This document shows positions 26,045 to 36,352 of a stretch of DNA of 64,000 bases, piece by piece (within the stretch, counting starts at the first letter, position 1; each line of letters begins with the position of its first letter). The DNA comes from Bog-473 sp963725895 (lineage in GTDB: Bacteria; Actinomycetota; Acidimicrobiia; Acidimicrobiales; RAAP-2). The DNA lies in assembly GCA_963725895.1 (NCBI GenBank), contig CAVSAJ010000002.1, positions 248,001-312,000 on the forward strand. Reading direction: 5' to 3'. A program made the position numbers and the translations under genes. The notes under the pieces were generated by a model. It searched no databases, was not told where the DNA came from, and saw only the letters and a list, made by a program, of their open reading frames with translations.

Positions 26045-27322
26045 GTGCTCACTACAGGTGCGATGAGGCGGTCCGGCAAGAAGCGGGTGGGAAGGGTCGC
26101 GCTGTCCGGTGTGCTCACCGCCGGCGTCGTCACGGCCGCGATTGTGTCGAGCACCGTCGGCATCGCCGGCGCAAGCAGCGCCGACAGCGGATCCGGCAAG
26201 GCGACCGGGTCGCCCGTCACGATCGGTCTCATCGCGGACGCCGGTGGCGCGGGAGGCATCGGCACCGGCCCGCTCGTCGAGCAGGGCGCCAAGGCCGCCA
26301 CCGAGTACGTGGACGCCGACCTCGGTGGTCTCGAGGGCCACAAGGTCAACCTCTACATCTGCGAGAACCAGAACACGCCCGCGGGCGGCCAGACGTGCGC
26401 CAACGACATGGTGCAGCACGGGGTCGTCGCCGTCGTCGAGCCGTTCACCGGACAGGGTCAGACCGAGGTCCCGACGATCACCGGTGCGGGGATCCCCTAC
26501 ATCACGATCTCGGGCGCGTCGACTGCTGAGCTGACGTCGGCCGGCGCCTTCGACGTCGAGGGCGGATTTCCCGCCTATCTCGGCGCCATGGCGCTCAGCG
26601 CCAAGCAGCACGGCTTCAAGAAGGTCGCCTTCTTGGTGGACAACGTGCCCGCGGCAATTCAGGGCGCCCAAGAGCTCGGTGGCATCGTCTACAAGGCGGC
26701 CGGCGTCGGCTACACCGTCATCCCGGTGAACACCGGCACGGCGGACCTCACGCCGCAGATGCAATCGGCCGTCTCCGGCGGCGCGCAAGCCATCGGCATG
26801 GTCGGCGACGTGACGCTGTGCACCTCGTTCTTGCAGGCATACAACACACTCGGCCTGAAGCTGCCCAAGTACGTCCTGTCGACCTGCCAGGACCCGAGCA
26901 TCCTCGACTCCGCCACCCTCGACAAGGCCCTCGCTGGCTCGTACATCACCACGGCGACCGCGTCGTCCAAGGCCGACGACGCCGAGTACGCCGCGATCAT
27001 CAAGAAGTTCGACCCGAAGGCCAGCCCCAACCCCAACGTCAGCAGCAACCAGGCCGACGGCGTGACGCCCGTGCTCACGCTGGCGGCGATCATGAAGGGC
27101 TCGACCCAGCCCGTCACCGCGGCAGGCATCAAGGAGCAGATCCAGACGGCGTCGAACATCACGATCCCGCTGTCGGGCGGCCTCAAGTTCACGTGCAACG
27201 GCAAGGCCATCCCCTTGCTCAAGGACGTGTGCTCGTCGGCCGCCGCCATCGGCGTGATCCAGGCCGGGAAGACGGGCAAGATCACCCACATCACGGTGTA
27301 CAACCCGACGCCGCTGTTCTAG
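26045..27322 (+). CDS. Branched-chain amino acid-type ABC transporter substrate-binding protein
   Basis: A 425-residue periplasmic-binding-fold protein (Peripla_BP_6/LivJ family). The basic N-terminus RRSGKKR plus a hydrophobic stretch (residues about 17-41) is a secretion signal; no lipobox cysteine is visible. The mature part starts near SPVTIGLIADAGGAGG and carries several cysteines that may pair outside the cell. GTG 26045 follows an AAGGAGGA site at ideal distance. No permease is adjacent, but a Liv permease/ATPase operon lies at 35.6-39.3 kb and could use this receptor. In catabolic actinobacteria such receptors often bind aromatic or steroid acids rather than amino acids. Confidence 0.88.
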   Translation: MLTTGAMRRSGKKRVGRVALSGVLTAGVVTAAIVSSTVGIAGASSADSGSGKATGSPVTIGLIADAGGAGGIGTGPLVEQGAKAATEYVDADLGGLEGHKVNLYICENQNTPAGGQTCANDMVQHGVVAVVEPFTGQGQTEVPTITGAGIPYITISGASTAELTSAGAFDVEGGFPAYLGAMALSAKQHGFKKVAFLVDNVPAAIQGAQELGGIVYKAAGVGYTVIPVNTGTADLTPQMQSAVSGGAQAIGMVGDVTLCTSFLQAYNTLGLKLPKYVLSTCQDPSILDSATLDKALAGSYITTATASSKADDAEYAAIIKKFDPKASPNPNVSSNQADGVTPVLTLAAIMKGSTQPVTAAGIKEQIQTASNITIPLSGGLKFTCNGKAIPLLKDVCSSAAAIGVIQAGKTGKITHITVYNPTPLF

Positions 27323-27324
27323 CG

Positions 27325-27356
27325 CGGACCGATGTGGTCCTCAGTGTGGAGGTCCG
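27325..27356 (+). terminator. Possible stem-loop after the binding-protein gene
   Basis: CGGACC (27325-27330) pairs with GGTCCG (27351-27356), and within it GGACC-GATGT-GGTCC can form a tighter hairpin. It starts three bases after the stop codon. There is no T-run, so it may be an RNA-stabilising structure rather than an intrinsic terminator. Confidence 0.35.
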
Positions 27357-27430
27357 ACACGGTGAAGACTCAGGCTCGCACGATGCTGCGCTTCTAGGAA
27401 GAACAAGCGCCATGCGCGACAATCGCCTCC

Positions 27431-28045
27431 GTGACGGACGTCGAAGAGTCTGGGTGGAGCAGACGACGCAGCCTGCTCGAGGCAAAATACGAGCAGATCG
27501 CCTGGGGCCTCTTTGCCAAGGGAGGATTCAGAGAGGTCACCGTTGACGAGATTGCCGAGGTCGCCGGTGTGTCGGCTCGGACTTTGTTCCGCTACTTCCC
27601 GTCGAAGGATGACTTTCTCCTCGGTTTCCCCCGGCGGGGGCTCCGGGAGTTGGTGGTGCTCATCGGCAAACTCGAGCCGAGCGCCGATCCCCTCAGGAGC
27701 GTCTGGGAACTCGTTCGCGAACATTCGCTCCAGAGCACTCCGGACGTCCGGCTGCTCAGGCTCTGGCGTCGCGCCGCCGAGGAGGCTCCGGAGATCCACG
27801 CACGCGTGCGCGGTGAACGGGCTCACGAGCTCACTCAGGCGATCACCGACTACTGCGCCAAGTCCATGGGAACCGTCGGCTCGGACGATCCAACCCCGCG
27901 TCTCCTCGCTGGCATGGTCGTCGGGGTGGAAATGGCGGTCATCGAACTCTGGGGCCGATCGCACTTCAATCTCGCCGAAATCCTTGAGGCGGCAGAGGCC
28001 ACGGTTCCTGATCTGACCCGCAAGAGGCGCGTGAGATCCCGGTAG
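27431..28045 (+). CDS. TetR-family transcriptional regulator
   Basis: A 204-residue TetR protein starting at GTG 27431. The helix-turn-helix reads LFAKGGFREVTVDEIAEVAG then SARTLFRYFPSKDDFLLGF. The C-terminal domain belongs to the MftR/ActR-like group with the LLRLWRRAAEEAPEI helix. It lies 109 bp upstream of a seven-gene rightward catabolic cluster and is its likely regulator. No clear palindrome was seen upstream or between the two. Confidence 0.88.
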   Translation: MTDVEESGWSRRRSLLEAKYEQIAWGLFAKGGFREVTVDEIAEVAGVSARTLFRYFPSKDDFLLGFPRRGLRELVVLIGKLEPSADPLRSVWELVREHSLQSTPDVRLLRLWRRAAEEAPEIHARVRGERAHELTQAITDYCAKSMGTVGSDDPTPRLLAGMVVGVEMAVIELWGRSHFNLAEILEAAEATVPDLTRKRRVRSR

Positions 28046-28154
28046 GCGGAGGACCCACCACAGAGCGCACTTGCCAGCGCGCAACTCGCCGCTTAGATTG
28101 TCAGATGATGACGATTCTTCCTTCAGGGAGGGATCCGGATCCGGGGGCTGCGGC

Positions 28155-29289
28155 ATGCTGCGCGACGACGTTCAGCTGATTTCGGTCGACGACCATGTGA
28201 TCGAGCACGAGAGGGTGTGGCTCGACCGCCTCCCCGCCGAGTACCTCGAGGCCGGACCCCACATCGTCGAGATGGATGGCGGCACGCAGGTCTGGAAGTT
28301 CGAGGACAGGATCATCCCCACGATCGGGCTGAATGCCGTGGCCGGCAAGGACCCCAAGGACTTCGGTGTCGACCCCGTCAGCTTCGACGAGATGCTCCCC
28401 GGCTGCTACGACGTCAGCGCCCGTCTGGCCGACATGGACACCGACGGGGTCCATGCCCAGATGTGCTTCCCCTCCTTTCCCGGTTTCGCCGGGGGCACGC
28501 TGTTCGCAGCCGAGGACAAGGACCTGGCGACCGCATGCGTGGTGGCCTGGAACGACTTCATTCTCGACGAGTGGAGTGCGGCCGCGCCCGACCGGTTTAT
28601 CCCGATGGTCATGGTCCCGTTCTGGGACGTGGCGGCTTCGGTCGCCGAAGTGGAGCGCACCGCCACCAAGGGCGCCAAGGCGATCACCTTCGTTGAGGCG
28701 CCCCACCGACTGGATCTTCCCTCGTATCCACAGCGACCACTGGGATCCGTTCCTGGCTGCCGCCCAGGCGGCCGACATGCCACTGTGCTTGCATTTCGGT
28801 ACCGGTGGTGCGCCCGTCACCGCGCCCGACGCCAACTTCGCCGTCGCGATCGCGCTTTTCGGGATGAACTCGCAATTCACCACCGTCGACCTGCTGCTGT
28901 CCCCGGTCTTTCACAAGTTCCCCCGTCTGCGCGTCGCGCTGTCGGAGGGCGGCATCGGCTGGATGCCCTACGTCCTCGAGCGGGTCGACTACACGTGGGA
29001 GCGGCACCGCTGGTACACCGGCGTCAATCCCGACGTGCGACCCTCTGACCTTTTCCGCGATCACATCTTCGGCTGCTTCATCGCTGACAACGCCGGGATC
29101 GAGGAGCGACACATGATCGGCGTCGACAACATCATGTTCGAGGGGGACTACCCCCACAGCGACAGCAACTTCCCGGCGTCGCGCAAGAAGCTGGCCGATG
29201 TTCTCTTCGAGGTTCCCGATGACGACGCCTCCAAGATCGCGGAGGACAATGCCCGGCGCGTCTTCAACTTCCGGCGTTCGAGGGGGTGA
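28155..29289 (+). CDS. Amidohydrolase-family protein (metal-dependent TIM barrel), frameshifted
   Basis: An amidohydrolase-2 family protein of 377 residues after correction. The N-terminal metal-site segment SVDDHVIEHERVW, the FPSFPGFAG loop, the central LCLHFGTGG histidine and the C-terminal FEGDYPHSDSNFP aspartate are in the expected order for decarboxylase/hydrolase members of this family. One extra T at 28725 breaks the frame between LDLPS and IHSDHWDPF; removing it gives a length divisible by three. ATG 28155 is preceded by the purine run GGGAGGGA. It opens the rightward cluster of CoA-transferase, aldehyde dehydrogenase, SDRs and P450. It probably hydrolyses or decarboxylates a cyclic intermediate. 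Confidence 0.85.
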
Positions 29290-29293
29290 GGCG

Positions 29294-30499
29294 GTGAGCA
29301 ATCCCTTCGAAGGCATCCGGGTGCTCGAGGTGGCTTCGTGGACGTTCGTCCCCGCCGCTGGAGCGGCCATGGCCGATCTCGGGGCTGACGTCATCAAGGT
29401 GGAGCCACCAAACGGCGACCCCCAGCGGGGTCTGATGAACCTGCTCGGGAGCGCCGAGAGGCCTGGACCGAACCCCTTTGTGGAGATCCCGAACCGGGGG
29501 AAGCGCGGCATCACCCTCGACCTCGCCTCGGTTGCCGGCCGCGATCTCCTGCTCGAGCTCGCGACAACAGCGGACGTCTTCCTCACCAGCTACCTCCCTG
29601 CGACGCGCGAGAAGTTGGGGATCGAGCTGGCGGATCTCCGCGCCGCCAACCCGCAGATCATTTACGTGTGCGGTCACGGGTGGGGTGCGCGGGGACCGAT
29701 GAGGGACACCGGAGGATTCGACCTGGCGGCGGGATGGGCATCGGCGTCCATGGCCTACAAGATGACCCGGCCCGGCCAGGAGCCGATGTTCCAGCCGGCA
29801 GCCTTTTTCGATCTGCAGGGTGCGAACACCATCGCGGGAGCCATTGGCACCGCGCTGTTCCAGCGAGAGCGTTCTGGCCAACCGACCGAGGTCGACGTCT
29901 CCCTCCTCGGTGTCGGCATGTGGACCTTGAGTCCGGACATCATGGCCGGGCCCTTTCTAGGGTCGCTCCCTGCGCCGGACCGAAAGAGCGTCCCCAACCC
30001 GCTCACGAATTCGTATCCGACAGCGGATGATCGATGGCTCTACCTCGTCTGCTTGCAGGCTGACCGGTTCTGGCACGAGTTGTGCGACGTGATCGGCCGG
30101 TCAGACCTGGCGACAGACGAGCGCTTCAGCGATATGGCGGTACGGGCGCAGAACGCAACGGCCTGTGTGGCCGAGCTCGAAGGGACCTTCCTGAGCGGAT
30201 CCCTCGAGCACTGGCAAAAGCAGCTGGCTGGCTTCAGCGGCGTGTGGGCCCCTGCGCTCTCTCCGGCCGAGGTGCACGAGCACGCACAGGTCGGCGCGAA
30301 CGGGTATCTGCCCGAGGTGGTGTCCCATGAAGGCACCACGTTTCGCCTTCCCGCGCCTCCCATGCAGTTCGGCGGCGAGCCACCTGTGCCCAAGGGTCCT
30401 GCACCCGAGTTCGGACAGCACACAGAGGAAATCCTCCTCGAGCTGGGGCACGATTGGGACGCCATCAGCGAGTTCCGCCAGTGCGGCGCGCTCGGGTGA
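29294..30499 (+). CDS. CaiB/BaiF-family CoA-transferase
   Basis: A 401-residue class III CoA-transferase. It has the N-terminal EGIRVLEVASWTFVPAAGAA, the GADVIKVEPP strand, and the active-site aspartate in GGFDLAAGWAS (Asp143). GTG 29294 begins four bases after the amidohydrolase stop with a GGGGGTGAGG site. Length is normal for a single-domain member, unlike the double-domain relative at 17-19 kb. It likely loads or exchanges CoA on the acid intermediate of this cluster. The stop codon lies in the first copy of a 21-bp tandem duplication. Confidence 0.9.
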   Translation: MSNPFEGIRVLEVASWTFVPAAGAAMADLGADVIKVEPPNGDPQRGLMNLLGSAERPGPNPFVEIPNRGKRGITLDLASVAGRDLLLELATTADVFLTSYLPATREKLGIELADLRAANPQIIYVCGHGWGARGPMRDTGGFDLAAGWASASMAYKMTRPGQEPMFQPAAFFDLQGANTIAGAIGTALFQRERSGQPTEVDVSLLGVGMWTLSPDIMAGPFLGSLPAPDRKSVPNPLTNSYPTADDRWLYLVCLQADRFWHELCDVIGRSDLATDERFSDMAVRAQNATACVAELEGTFLSGSLEHWQKQLAGFSGVWAPALSPAEVHEHAQVGANGYLPEVVSHEGTTFRLPAPPMQFGGEPPVPKGPAPEFGQHTEEILLELGHDWDAISEFRQCGALG

Positions 30500-30528
30500 G
30501 GGAGGCTCGCGCTCGGGTGAGGGAGGCT
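30487..30528 (+). repeat. Perfect 21-bp tandem duplication at a gene end
   Basis: Two identical 21-bp copies (30487-30507 and 30508-30528) beginning CGCGCTCGGGTGAGGG. The first copy contains the CoA-transferase stop codon. The duplication therefore lengthened only the intergenic spacer before the aldehyde dehydrogenase. It looks like a recent replication slippage event. Confidence 0.9.
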
Positions 30529-30569
30529 GGTTTGACGACGAGGGTGGGACCGAGAACGGAGGCGAGGAA

Positions 30570-32090
30570 ATGAGCTGGAATTACGAGCTGTTCATTGACG
30601 GTGGATGGACTTCTGAGGGGGCGGAGGGATCGATCGACGTCATTGATCCTGCGACCGAGGAGATCATCGGGTCCGTCCCCGAGGCGACAACGAAAACCGC
30701 CGTGCGCGCCATTGAGGCAGCCCGTCGAGCCTTCGACGAAGGCCCGTGGCCCTATATGAGACCGTCGGAGCGAGCGGCCACGTTGATTGCCATGGCCGAG
30801 ATCCTCGAGTCGCGGTCCTCCGACCTGCGGGAACTGATCGTCGCGGAGACGGGCTCGACCGGGTTCCTGACCGATGCCGTCCAAGGGGCTGGCTCGATCG
30901 GGATGCTGCGTTCGAACGCCGCCATCGCCGAGCACTCGTTTCCCTGGGTCGAGAACGACCCGCCCACGGGCGGGCCGACCGGCATGAGCGGCAGCGCCCT
31001 CGTTCGCGAGCCGATCGGCGTGGTGGCCGCCATTACACCGTTCAACTTCCCCTTCATGCTCAACGTCGTCAAGGTCGCTCCGGCACTGGCGGCCGGCTGC
31101 ACGGTCGTCCTGAAGCCACACCCTTGGACGCCGCTCGACGCCCTGATGATCGCCGAGGTCGCGACCGAGGCCGGGATCCCTCCCGGCGTGCTCAACGTCA
31201 TCACCGGCCATGGTGAGGTTGGTGACGAGTTGACGTCGAACCCGATGGTCGACATGGTCACGTTCACCGGATCGACGGCGACCGGGAGGCGGATCATGGC
31301 GTCCGCATCCGCGACCGTGAAGCGGGTCCAGCTGGAGCTCGGCGGCAAGAGCGCCACGGTCGTCCTGGGTGACGTGGGCGAGGACTATGCCCGCACGATC
31401 GGTTTCGGGCAGGTCCTGATGCACTGCGGGCAAGGATGCGTGCTGCACACGCGGGTGTTGCTGCCCGAGCGTCTCCTCGACGCGTACAAGGACGGATTGG
31501 GTGCCATGCAGCCGCTCATTACCATCGGCGACCCCCGAGAAGAGAGCACTGTCCTCGGACCTCTCATCCGCGAGCAGCAACGCCAGCGTGTCGAGGGTTA
31601 CGTGGCATCGGGACTCGAGCAGGGCGCCGAGTTGCTCTGCGGAGGCAAGCGACCAGAGGGAATGGAGAAGGGCTTCTACTACGAGCCGACGGTCTTCGTG
31701 AGTTCCAACGACCTCAAGATCGCCCAGGAGGAGATCTTCGGACCCGTACTCACGGTCGTGCCCTACTCCGGCGACGACGATGACGCGGTCCGCCTGGCCA
31801 ACGACAGCATTTACGGCCTGGGCGGCGGCGTCGTCTCGACGTCGGATTCACGGGCCTTCAACGTCGCTCGCCGGATCCGGGCCGGCCTCGTGACGACGCA
31901 GCGGGTCGGATCCGAACCGCTTCCCGACGCCGGTCCCGGCGGCGGGCAGGGACCCGGGTGGGGGACCGACGCCAAGGGGATCGGTCAGAGCGGTGCGTTC
32001 GGTGGCTACAAGCAGTCGGGGCTGGGGCGCGAGTGGGGTCGCCACGGACTCGAGGACTTCACCGAGATCAAGAATTTGGTCTGGGGCTGA
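30570..32090 (+). CDS. NAD(P)+-dependent aldehyde dehydrogenase
   Basis: A 506-residue ALDH-superfamily enzyme. Glu256 in VQLELGGKSATVV and Cys290 in MHCGQGCVLHTR are the catalytic pair; ITPFNFPF and FTGSTATGR are the cofactor segments. ATG 30570 follows a GGAGGCGAGGA site. A Gly/Pro insert (residues about 450-463) is unusual but in frame. It belongs to the same CGQGC-type subgroup as the enzyme at 8.1 kb but is not a close copy. It probably oxidises the aldehyde made by the neighbouring alcohol dehydrogenases. Confidence 0.92.
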   Translation: MSWNYELFIDGGWTSEGAEGSIDVIDPATEEIIGSVPEATTKTAVRAIEAARRAFDEGPWPYMRPSERAATLIAMAEILESRSSDLRELIVAETGSTGFLTDAVQGAGSIGMLRSNAAIAEHSFPWVENDPPTGGPTGMSGSALVREPIGVVAAITPFNFPFMLNVVKVAPALAAGCTVVLKPHPWTPLDALMIAEVATEAGIPPGVLNVITGHGEVGDELTSNPMVDMVTFTGSTATGRRIMASASATVKRVQLELGGKSATVVLGDVGEDYARTIGFGQVLMHCGQGCVLHTRVLLPERLLDAYKDGLGAMQPLITIGDPREESTVLGPLIREQQRQRVEGYVASGLEQGAELLCGGKRPEGMEKGFYYEPTVFVSSNDLKIAQEEIFGPVLTVVPYSGDDDDAVRLANDSIYGLGGGVVSTSDSRAFNVARRIRAGLVTTQRVGSEPLPDAGPGGGQGPGWGTDAKGIGQSGAFGGYKQSGLGREWGRHGLEDFTEIKNLVWG

Positions 32091-32098
32091 CGACAGAG

Positions 32099-32863
32099 GT
32101 GGGAGCACTCACGGGAAAGGTGGCAGTCGTCACCGGTGCCTCGAGTGGCTCGGGCCTCGGCGTCGCGCAGCGCTTCGGAGAAGAGGGCGCCGCCGTGGTC
32201 ATGCTGGCTCGGGGCGGCGAACGACTCGAGAAGATGGCACCGACGGTCGGCGCGAGTGCAGTCCCCATCGCGACCGATGTCGGTGATCCGCACAGCGTCG
32301 GCCGGGCTTTCGGCGAGATCGGCGACCGCTTCGGCCGGGTCGACATTCTGGTGAACAACGCTGCGGTCTACCGGCCCTGCCGTGTGGAGCTCCTGAGCGA
32401 TGTCGATATCCGCCAGCAGATCGCCACCAACTTCGCCGGGCCCGTGCACACGTGCCGCGCCGCCATCCCCCTGCTCCGTGCCGCCGGCGGGGGCGACATC
32501 GTGAACACGTCCAGCGAGTCGACACTGCATCCCTTCCCCATGCTCTCGATGTATGTGGCCACCAAGGCTGCGCTCGAAGCGTTCGCGCTCGTCCTGGCCC
32601 AAGAAGTGCGCGACGACGACATCCGGGTGACGACGGTGATCCAGGGCGGGACCAACGGAGCAGGCGGCGGATCGACCGACTGGGAGTGGGATCCCGAGCA
32701 CGCTGCAGCGGCGATCGACCTGTGGACCAGAACCGGTCTCATCGCGCAGGCCTATGGCCGTAACGGGGGCCAGGAGGTGGCGGCCGTCGGTGACGTCCAC
32801 CTCTTCATCGTCACCCGGCCCCGGACCCAGAAGATGGACACGGTCTACTGCCGCAGCTTCTGA
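32099..32863 (+). CDS. Short-chain dehydrogenase/reductase (classical SDR)
   Basis: A 254-residue classical SDR: TGASSGSGLG cofactor loop, NNAAV, catalytic Ser138/139 and the Tyr152-x-x-x-Lys156 motif (YVATK). It lacks the long insert and the ITGAARGQGR start of mycofactocin-type SDRs, so it likely uses freely exchangeable NAD(P). GTG 32099 begins eight bases after the aldehyde dehydrogenase stop, with GACAGAG just upstream. It is part of the rightward catabolic cluster; the substrate is unknown. Confidence 0.88.
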   Translation: MGALTGKVAVVTGASSGSGLGVAQRFGEEGAAVVMLARGGERLEKMAPTVGASAVPIATDVGDPHSVGRAFGEIGDRFGRVDILVNNAAVYRPCRVELLSDVDIRQQIATNFAGPVHTCRAAIPLLRAAGGGDIVNTSSESTLHPFPMLSMYVATKAALEAFALVLAQEVRDDDIRVTTVIQGGTNGAGGGSTDWEWDPEHAAAAIDLWTRTGLIAQAYGRNGGQEVAAVGDVHLFIVTRPRTQKMDTVYCRSF

Positions 32864-32903
32864 TGAACGACGTCGTGGGCAAGAGACGACTCGAGGAGGG
32901 CAC

Positions 32904-33770
32904 ATGGCTGGACGTGTAGAGGGCAAGGTGGCATTCATCACCGGGGCGGCGCGGGGTCAGGGCCGTGCCCACGCCATCCGGTTGGCACAAGAGGGGGCGG
33001 ACGTCGTCGCCGTCGACATCTGCCGCCAGATCGAATCGAACAACTATCCCCTCTCGACATCCGAGGATCTCGCCGAGACCGAAAGAGCGGTCAAGGAGCT
33101 GGGCCGGCGCATCGTGGCCCGCCAGGCCGACGTGCGTGAGCGCTCCGAACTGCGCGACGCGCTCGCGGCGGGCATCACCGATCTGGGACGGCTCGACATC
33201 GTGATCGCCAATGCCGGAATCCTGCCCATGGCCCTGGGCGATCCGGAGGCGTCCGACTTCGTCGACGCCACGGACGTCGACCTGCTGGGCGTGATGAACA
33301 CGGTGGCCGTCGCTCTGCCACACATTGCCGACGGGGGCTCCATCATCGTGACCGGTTCCACCGCCGGCCTCATGTCCGGCACGACCGACAACCCGGTGAT
33401 GGGCCCCGGCGGGGACGGCTACGGGTGGTCCAAGAAGACTCTGGTCGGCTACAGCGAGCAGATGGCCCGGCACCTGGCGTCCCGTTTCATCCGGGTGAAC
33501 ACGATCCACCCCACGAATTGCAACACCCATCTCCTCCACAACGAGGGGCTGTACAAGATTTTCCGTCCCGACCTCGAGAACCCGACCCGCGAGGATGCCG
33601 AGCCCGCCTTCAACTTCTTCCAGGCCATGCCCATCCCCTACGTGGAGCCCGAGGACATCGCCAACCTGGCCCTGTTCTTGGCCAGCGACGAGTCCCGTTA
33701 CATCACCGGACAGCAAATACGTGTCGACGCCGGTTCGCTGCTGAAGTTCCCCAACGGCCCGGCCGGCTGA
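32904..33770 (+). CDS. Mycofactocin-coupled SDR-family oxidoreductase
   Basis: A 288-residue SDR with the diagnostic start GKVAFITGAARGQGRAHAIR followed by LAQEGADVVAVDIC, the NYPLSTSEDLAET insert, and catalytic Ser152, Tyr173 and Lys177 (YGWSK). ATG 32904 follows a GAGGAGGG site. It is the second protein of this type in the window. It probably dehydrogenates an alcohol produced by the P450 encoded 25 bp downstream. It depends on mycofactocin made elsewhere in the genome. Confidence 0.9.
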   Translation: MAGRVEGKVAFITGAARGQGRAHAIRLAQEGADVVAVDICRQIESNNYPLSTSEDLAETERAVKELGRRIVARQADVRERSELRDALAAGITDLGRLDIVIANAGILPMALGDPEASDFVDATDVDLLGVMNTVAVALPHIADGGSIIVTGSTAGLMSGTTDNPVMGPGGDGYGWSKKTLVGYSEQMARHLASRFIRVNTIHPTNCNTHLLHNEGLYKIFRPDLENPTREDAEPAFNFFQAMPIPYVEPEDIANLALFLASDESRYITGQQIRVDAGSLLKFPNGPAG

Positions 33771-33795
33771 CCCGGCCGTCCTCGCAGAAAGCCTG

Positions 33796-35010
33796 ATGGA
33801 CATGACGACCACCTCTTCGGAGCAGGATCTCTACTACGACCCCTACGACTTCGAGATCGATGCCGACCCGTATCCGGTCTGGAAGCGCATGCGGGACGAG
33901 GCCCCGCTGTATTACAACGAAAAGCACGACTTCTATGCACTCAGCCGGTTCGACGACGTCCGCGAATGCATCACAGACTGGAAGACGTACATCTCGGGTA
34001 AAGGTTCGGTGCTCGAGCTCATCAGGAGCGGCATGGAGATTCCACCTGGAATCATCCTCTTCGAGGACCCACCCGAACACGACGTGCACCGGAGCCTCTT
34101 GAGCCGGGTCTTCACGCCGAAACGGATGGCGGAGATCGAGCCCCAGGTGCGGAGGTTCTGTGCCCGGGCCTTGGACCCACTGGTCGCCGAGGGCAGATTC
34201 GACTTCATCTCCGACCTGGCGTCCGAGATGCCGATGCGGGTCATCGGGATGCTCCTCGGGATCCCCGAAGATGACCAGGAGGCCATCCGTGACGAGATCG
34301 ACGAGGGCATGCGGCTCGAGGAGGGAATGGCGCCGGACACCGACCAGCCCGGACTCGGGGTCATGGACGGCAGCCGCTACGCCGAGTACATCGACTGGCG
34401 GGCCGATCATCCCTCCGACGACCTCATGACCGACCTGCTCAATGCCGAATTCGAGGATGCCACCGGGGCATCGCGGAAGCTGACGCGAGACGAGATCCTC
34501 AACTACATCGGGCTCCTCGCCGCTGCCGGTAACGAAACCACCACGCGGCTCATCGGCTGGTCCGGAAAGGTGCTGGCCGAGCATCCCGATCAGCGTCGCG
34601 AGCTGGCCGCCGATCCGGGGCTCGTCCCCGGTGCCATCGAGGAGCTCCTGCGCTTCGAGTCTCCCTCGCCGGTCCAGGCCCGCTACGTCACGCGTGACGT
34701 GGACCACTACGGTCAGAAGATCGCCGAGGGAAGCGTTGTGCTGTTGATGAACGGCGCCGCCAACCGCGACGAGCGCAGGTTCGACGACCCGGACCACTTC
34801 GACATCCATCGCACGCAGCAGCAGCATCTCGCGTTCGGTTACGGAATCCACTTCTGCTTAGGGAGCCACCTCGCCCGGTTGGAGGGTCGGATCGCGCTGG
34901 AAGAGGTCCTGAAGCGATTCCCGAGCTGGGAGGTCAGCTGGGACGACGCGGTGCGCGCGCACACCTCCACCGTGCGCGGGTGGGAGTCCTTACCCGTGAC
35001 AACACGGTGA
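33796..35010 (+). CDS. Cytochrome P450
   Basis: A 404-residue P450. I helix AAAGNETTTR (an asparagine-glutamate variant of the usual AGxDTT), K-helix EELLRFESPSPVQ, haem loop FGYGIHFCLGSHLARLEG with Cys354. It is clearly paralogous to the P450 at 59.7 kb, sharing the PLYYNEKHDFYALSRF start and the STVRG end. No ferredoxin is adjacent. As the last oxidative gene of the cluster it likely hydroxylates the substrate that the SDR and aldehyde dehydrogenase then oxidise further. Confidence 0.93.
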   Translation: MDMTTTSSEQDLYYDPYDFEIDADPYPVWKRMRDEAPLYYNEKHDFYALSRFDDVRECITDWKTYISGKGSVLELIRSGMEIPPGIILFEDPPEHDVHRSLLSRVFTPKRMAEIEPQVRRFCARALDPLVAEGRFDFISDLASEMPMRVIGMLLGIPEDDQEAIRDEIDEGMRLEEGMAPDTDQPGLGVMDGSRYAEYIDWRADHPSDDLMTDLLNAEFEDATGASRKLTRDEILNYIGLLAAAGNETTTRLIGWSGKVLAEHPDQRRELAADPGLVPGAIEELLRFESPSPVQARYVTRDVDHYGQKIAEGSVVLLMNGAANRDERRFDDPDHFDIHRTQQQHLAFGYGIHFCLGSHLARLEGRIALEEVLKRFPSWEVSWDDAVRAHTSTVRGWESLPVTTR

Positions 35011-35082
35011 GGACGTAGAGGCCTCGAACGGCGCGGCAGCCCAGCGCGGAGGAGCGGGTCCCTCGGCTGTGATACTCGGCGC

Positions 35083-35541
35083 GTGCAGCTGACGACGCAG
35101 CGGTGCTGGGAGCTCCTGTATGCCAGCGAGCACGGCGTGCTGTCGACGTCACAGGGTCGTGGCGTCGACTCCGTGCCGGTGTGCTTCGTGCTGTTGCGCC
35201 AGGCGGACTCGGAGCGCAGCGTGCTGGCCAGCCCCATCGACCGGGTCAAGGCGAAGGACACGACCGAGTTGTCGCGGATCAAGAATCTCGAGGGCAATCC
35301 ACGCGCGGCGTTGCTGTGCGAGAACTGGGACCGTGACGACTGGTCACGGCTGTGGTGGGTCAGGGCACGCCTGCTCTATCTCCCGGCCCCCGACGCGGAC
35401 GGCAAAGTCCTCGGCGAAGCCGAGAGGGCGCTGCGCGAGAAGTACCGGCAGTATCGGGACACCGACTTCGCACGCGTGCTCGTCTTCGACGTCGCCTCCA
35501 TCGTGGGTTGGTCGGCGAGCGAGACGGCGACCTCTGGCTGA
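35083..35541 (+). CDS. PPOX-class F420-dependent protein (split beta-barrel)
   Basis: A 152-residue protein of the pyridoxamine-oxidase-like split barrel: ASEHGVLSTSQGRGVDSVPVCF, then RIKNLEGNPRAALLCENWDRDD, as in the F420-binding branch of the family in actinobacteria. GTG 35083 is used; a GGAGGAG element lies about 30 bases upstream and no close ribosome site is seen. It probably binds F420 and reduces or senses a small substrate. It ends the rightward cluster and converges on the Liv operon. Confidence 0.8.
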   Translation: MQLTTQRCWELLYASEHGVLSTSQGRGVDSVPVCFVLLRQADSERSVLASPIDRVKAKDTTELSRIKNLEGNPRAALLCENWDRDDWSRLWWVRARLLYLPAPDADGKVLGEAERALREKYRQYRDTDFARVLVFDVASIVGWSASETATSG

Positions 35542-35591
35542 CTCGGGCAACCGGTCGCGAGCAGAGCCGACTCGGGTCCAGGACCAGGTCG

Positions 35592-36312
<721 letters not shown>

Positions 36313-36352
36313 GGTCCGTCGCCCGACGGGTTCGTCGTGACGGCGAGGTCGC

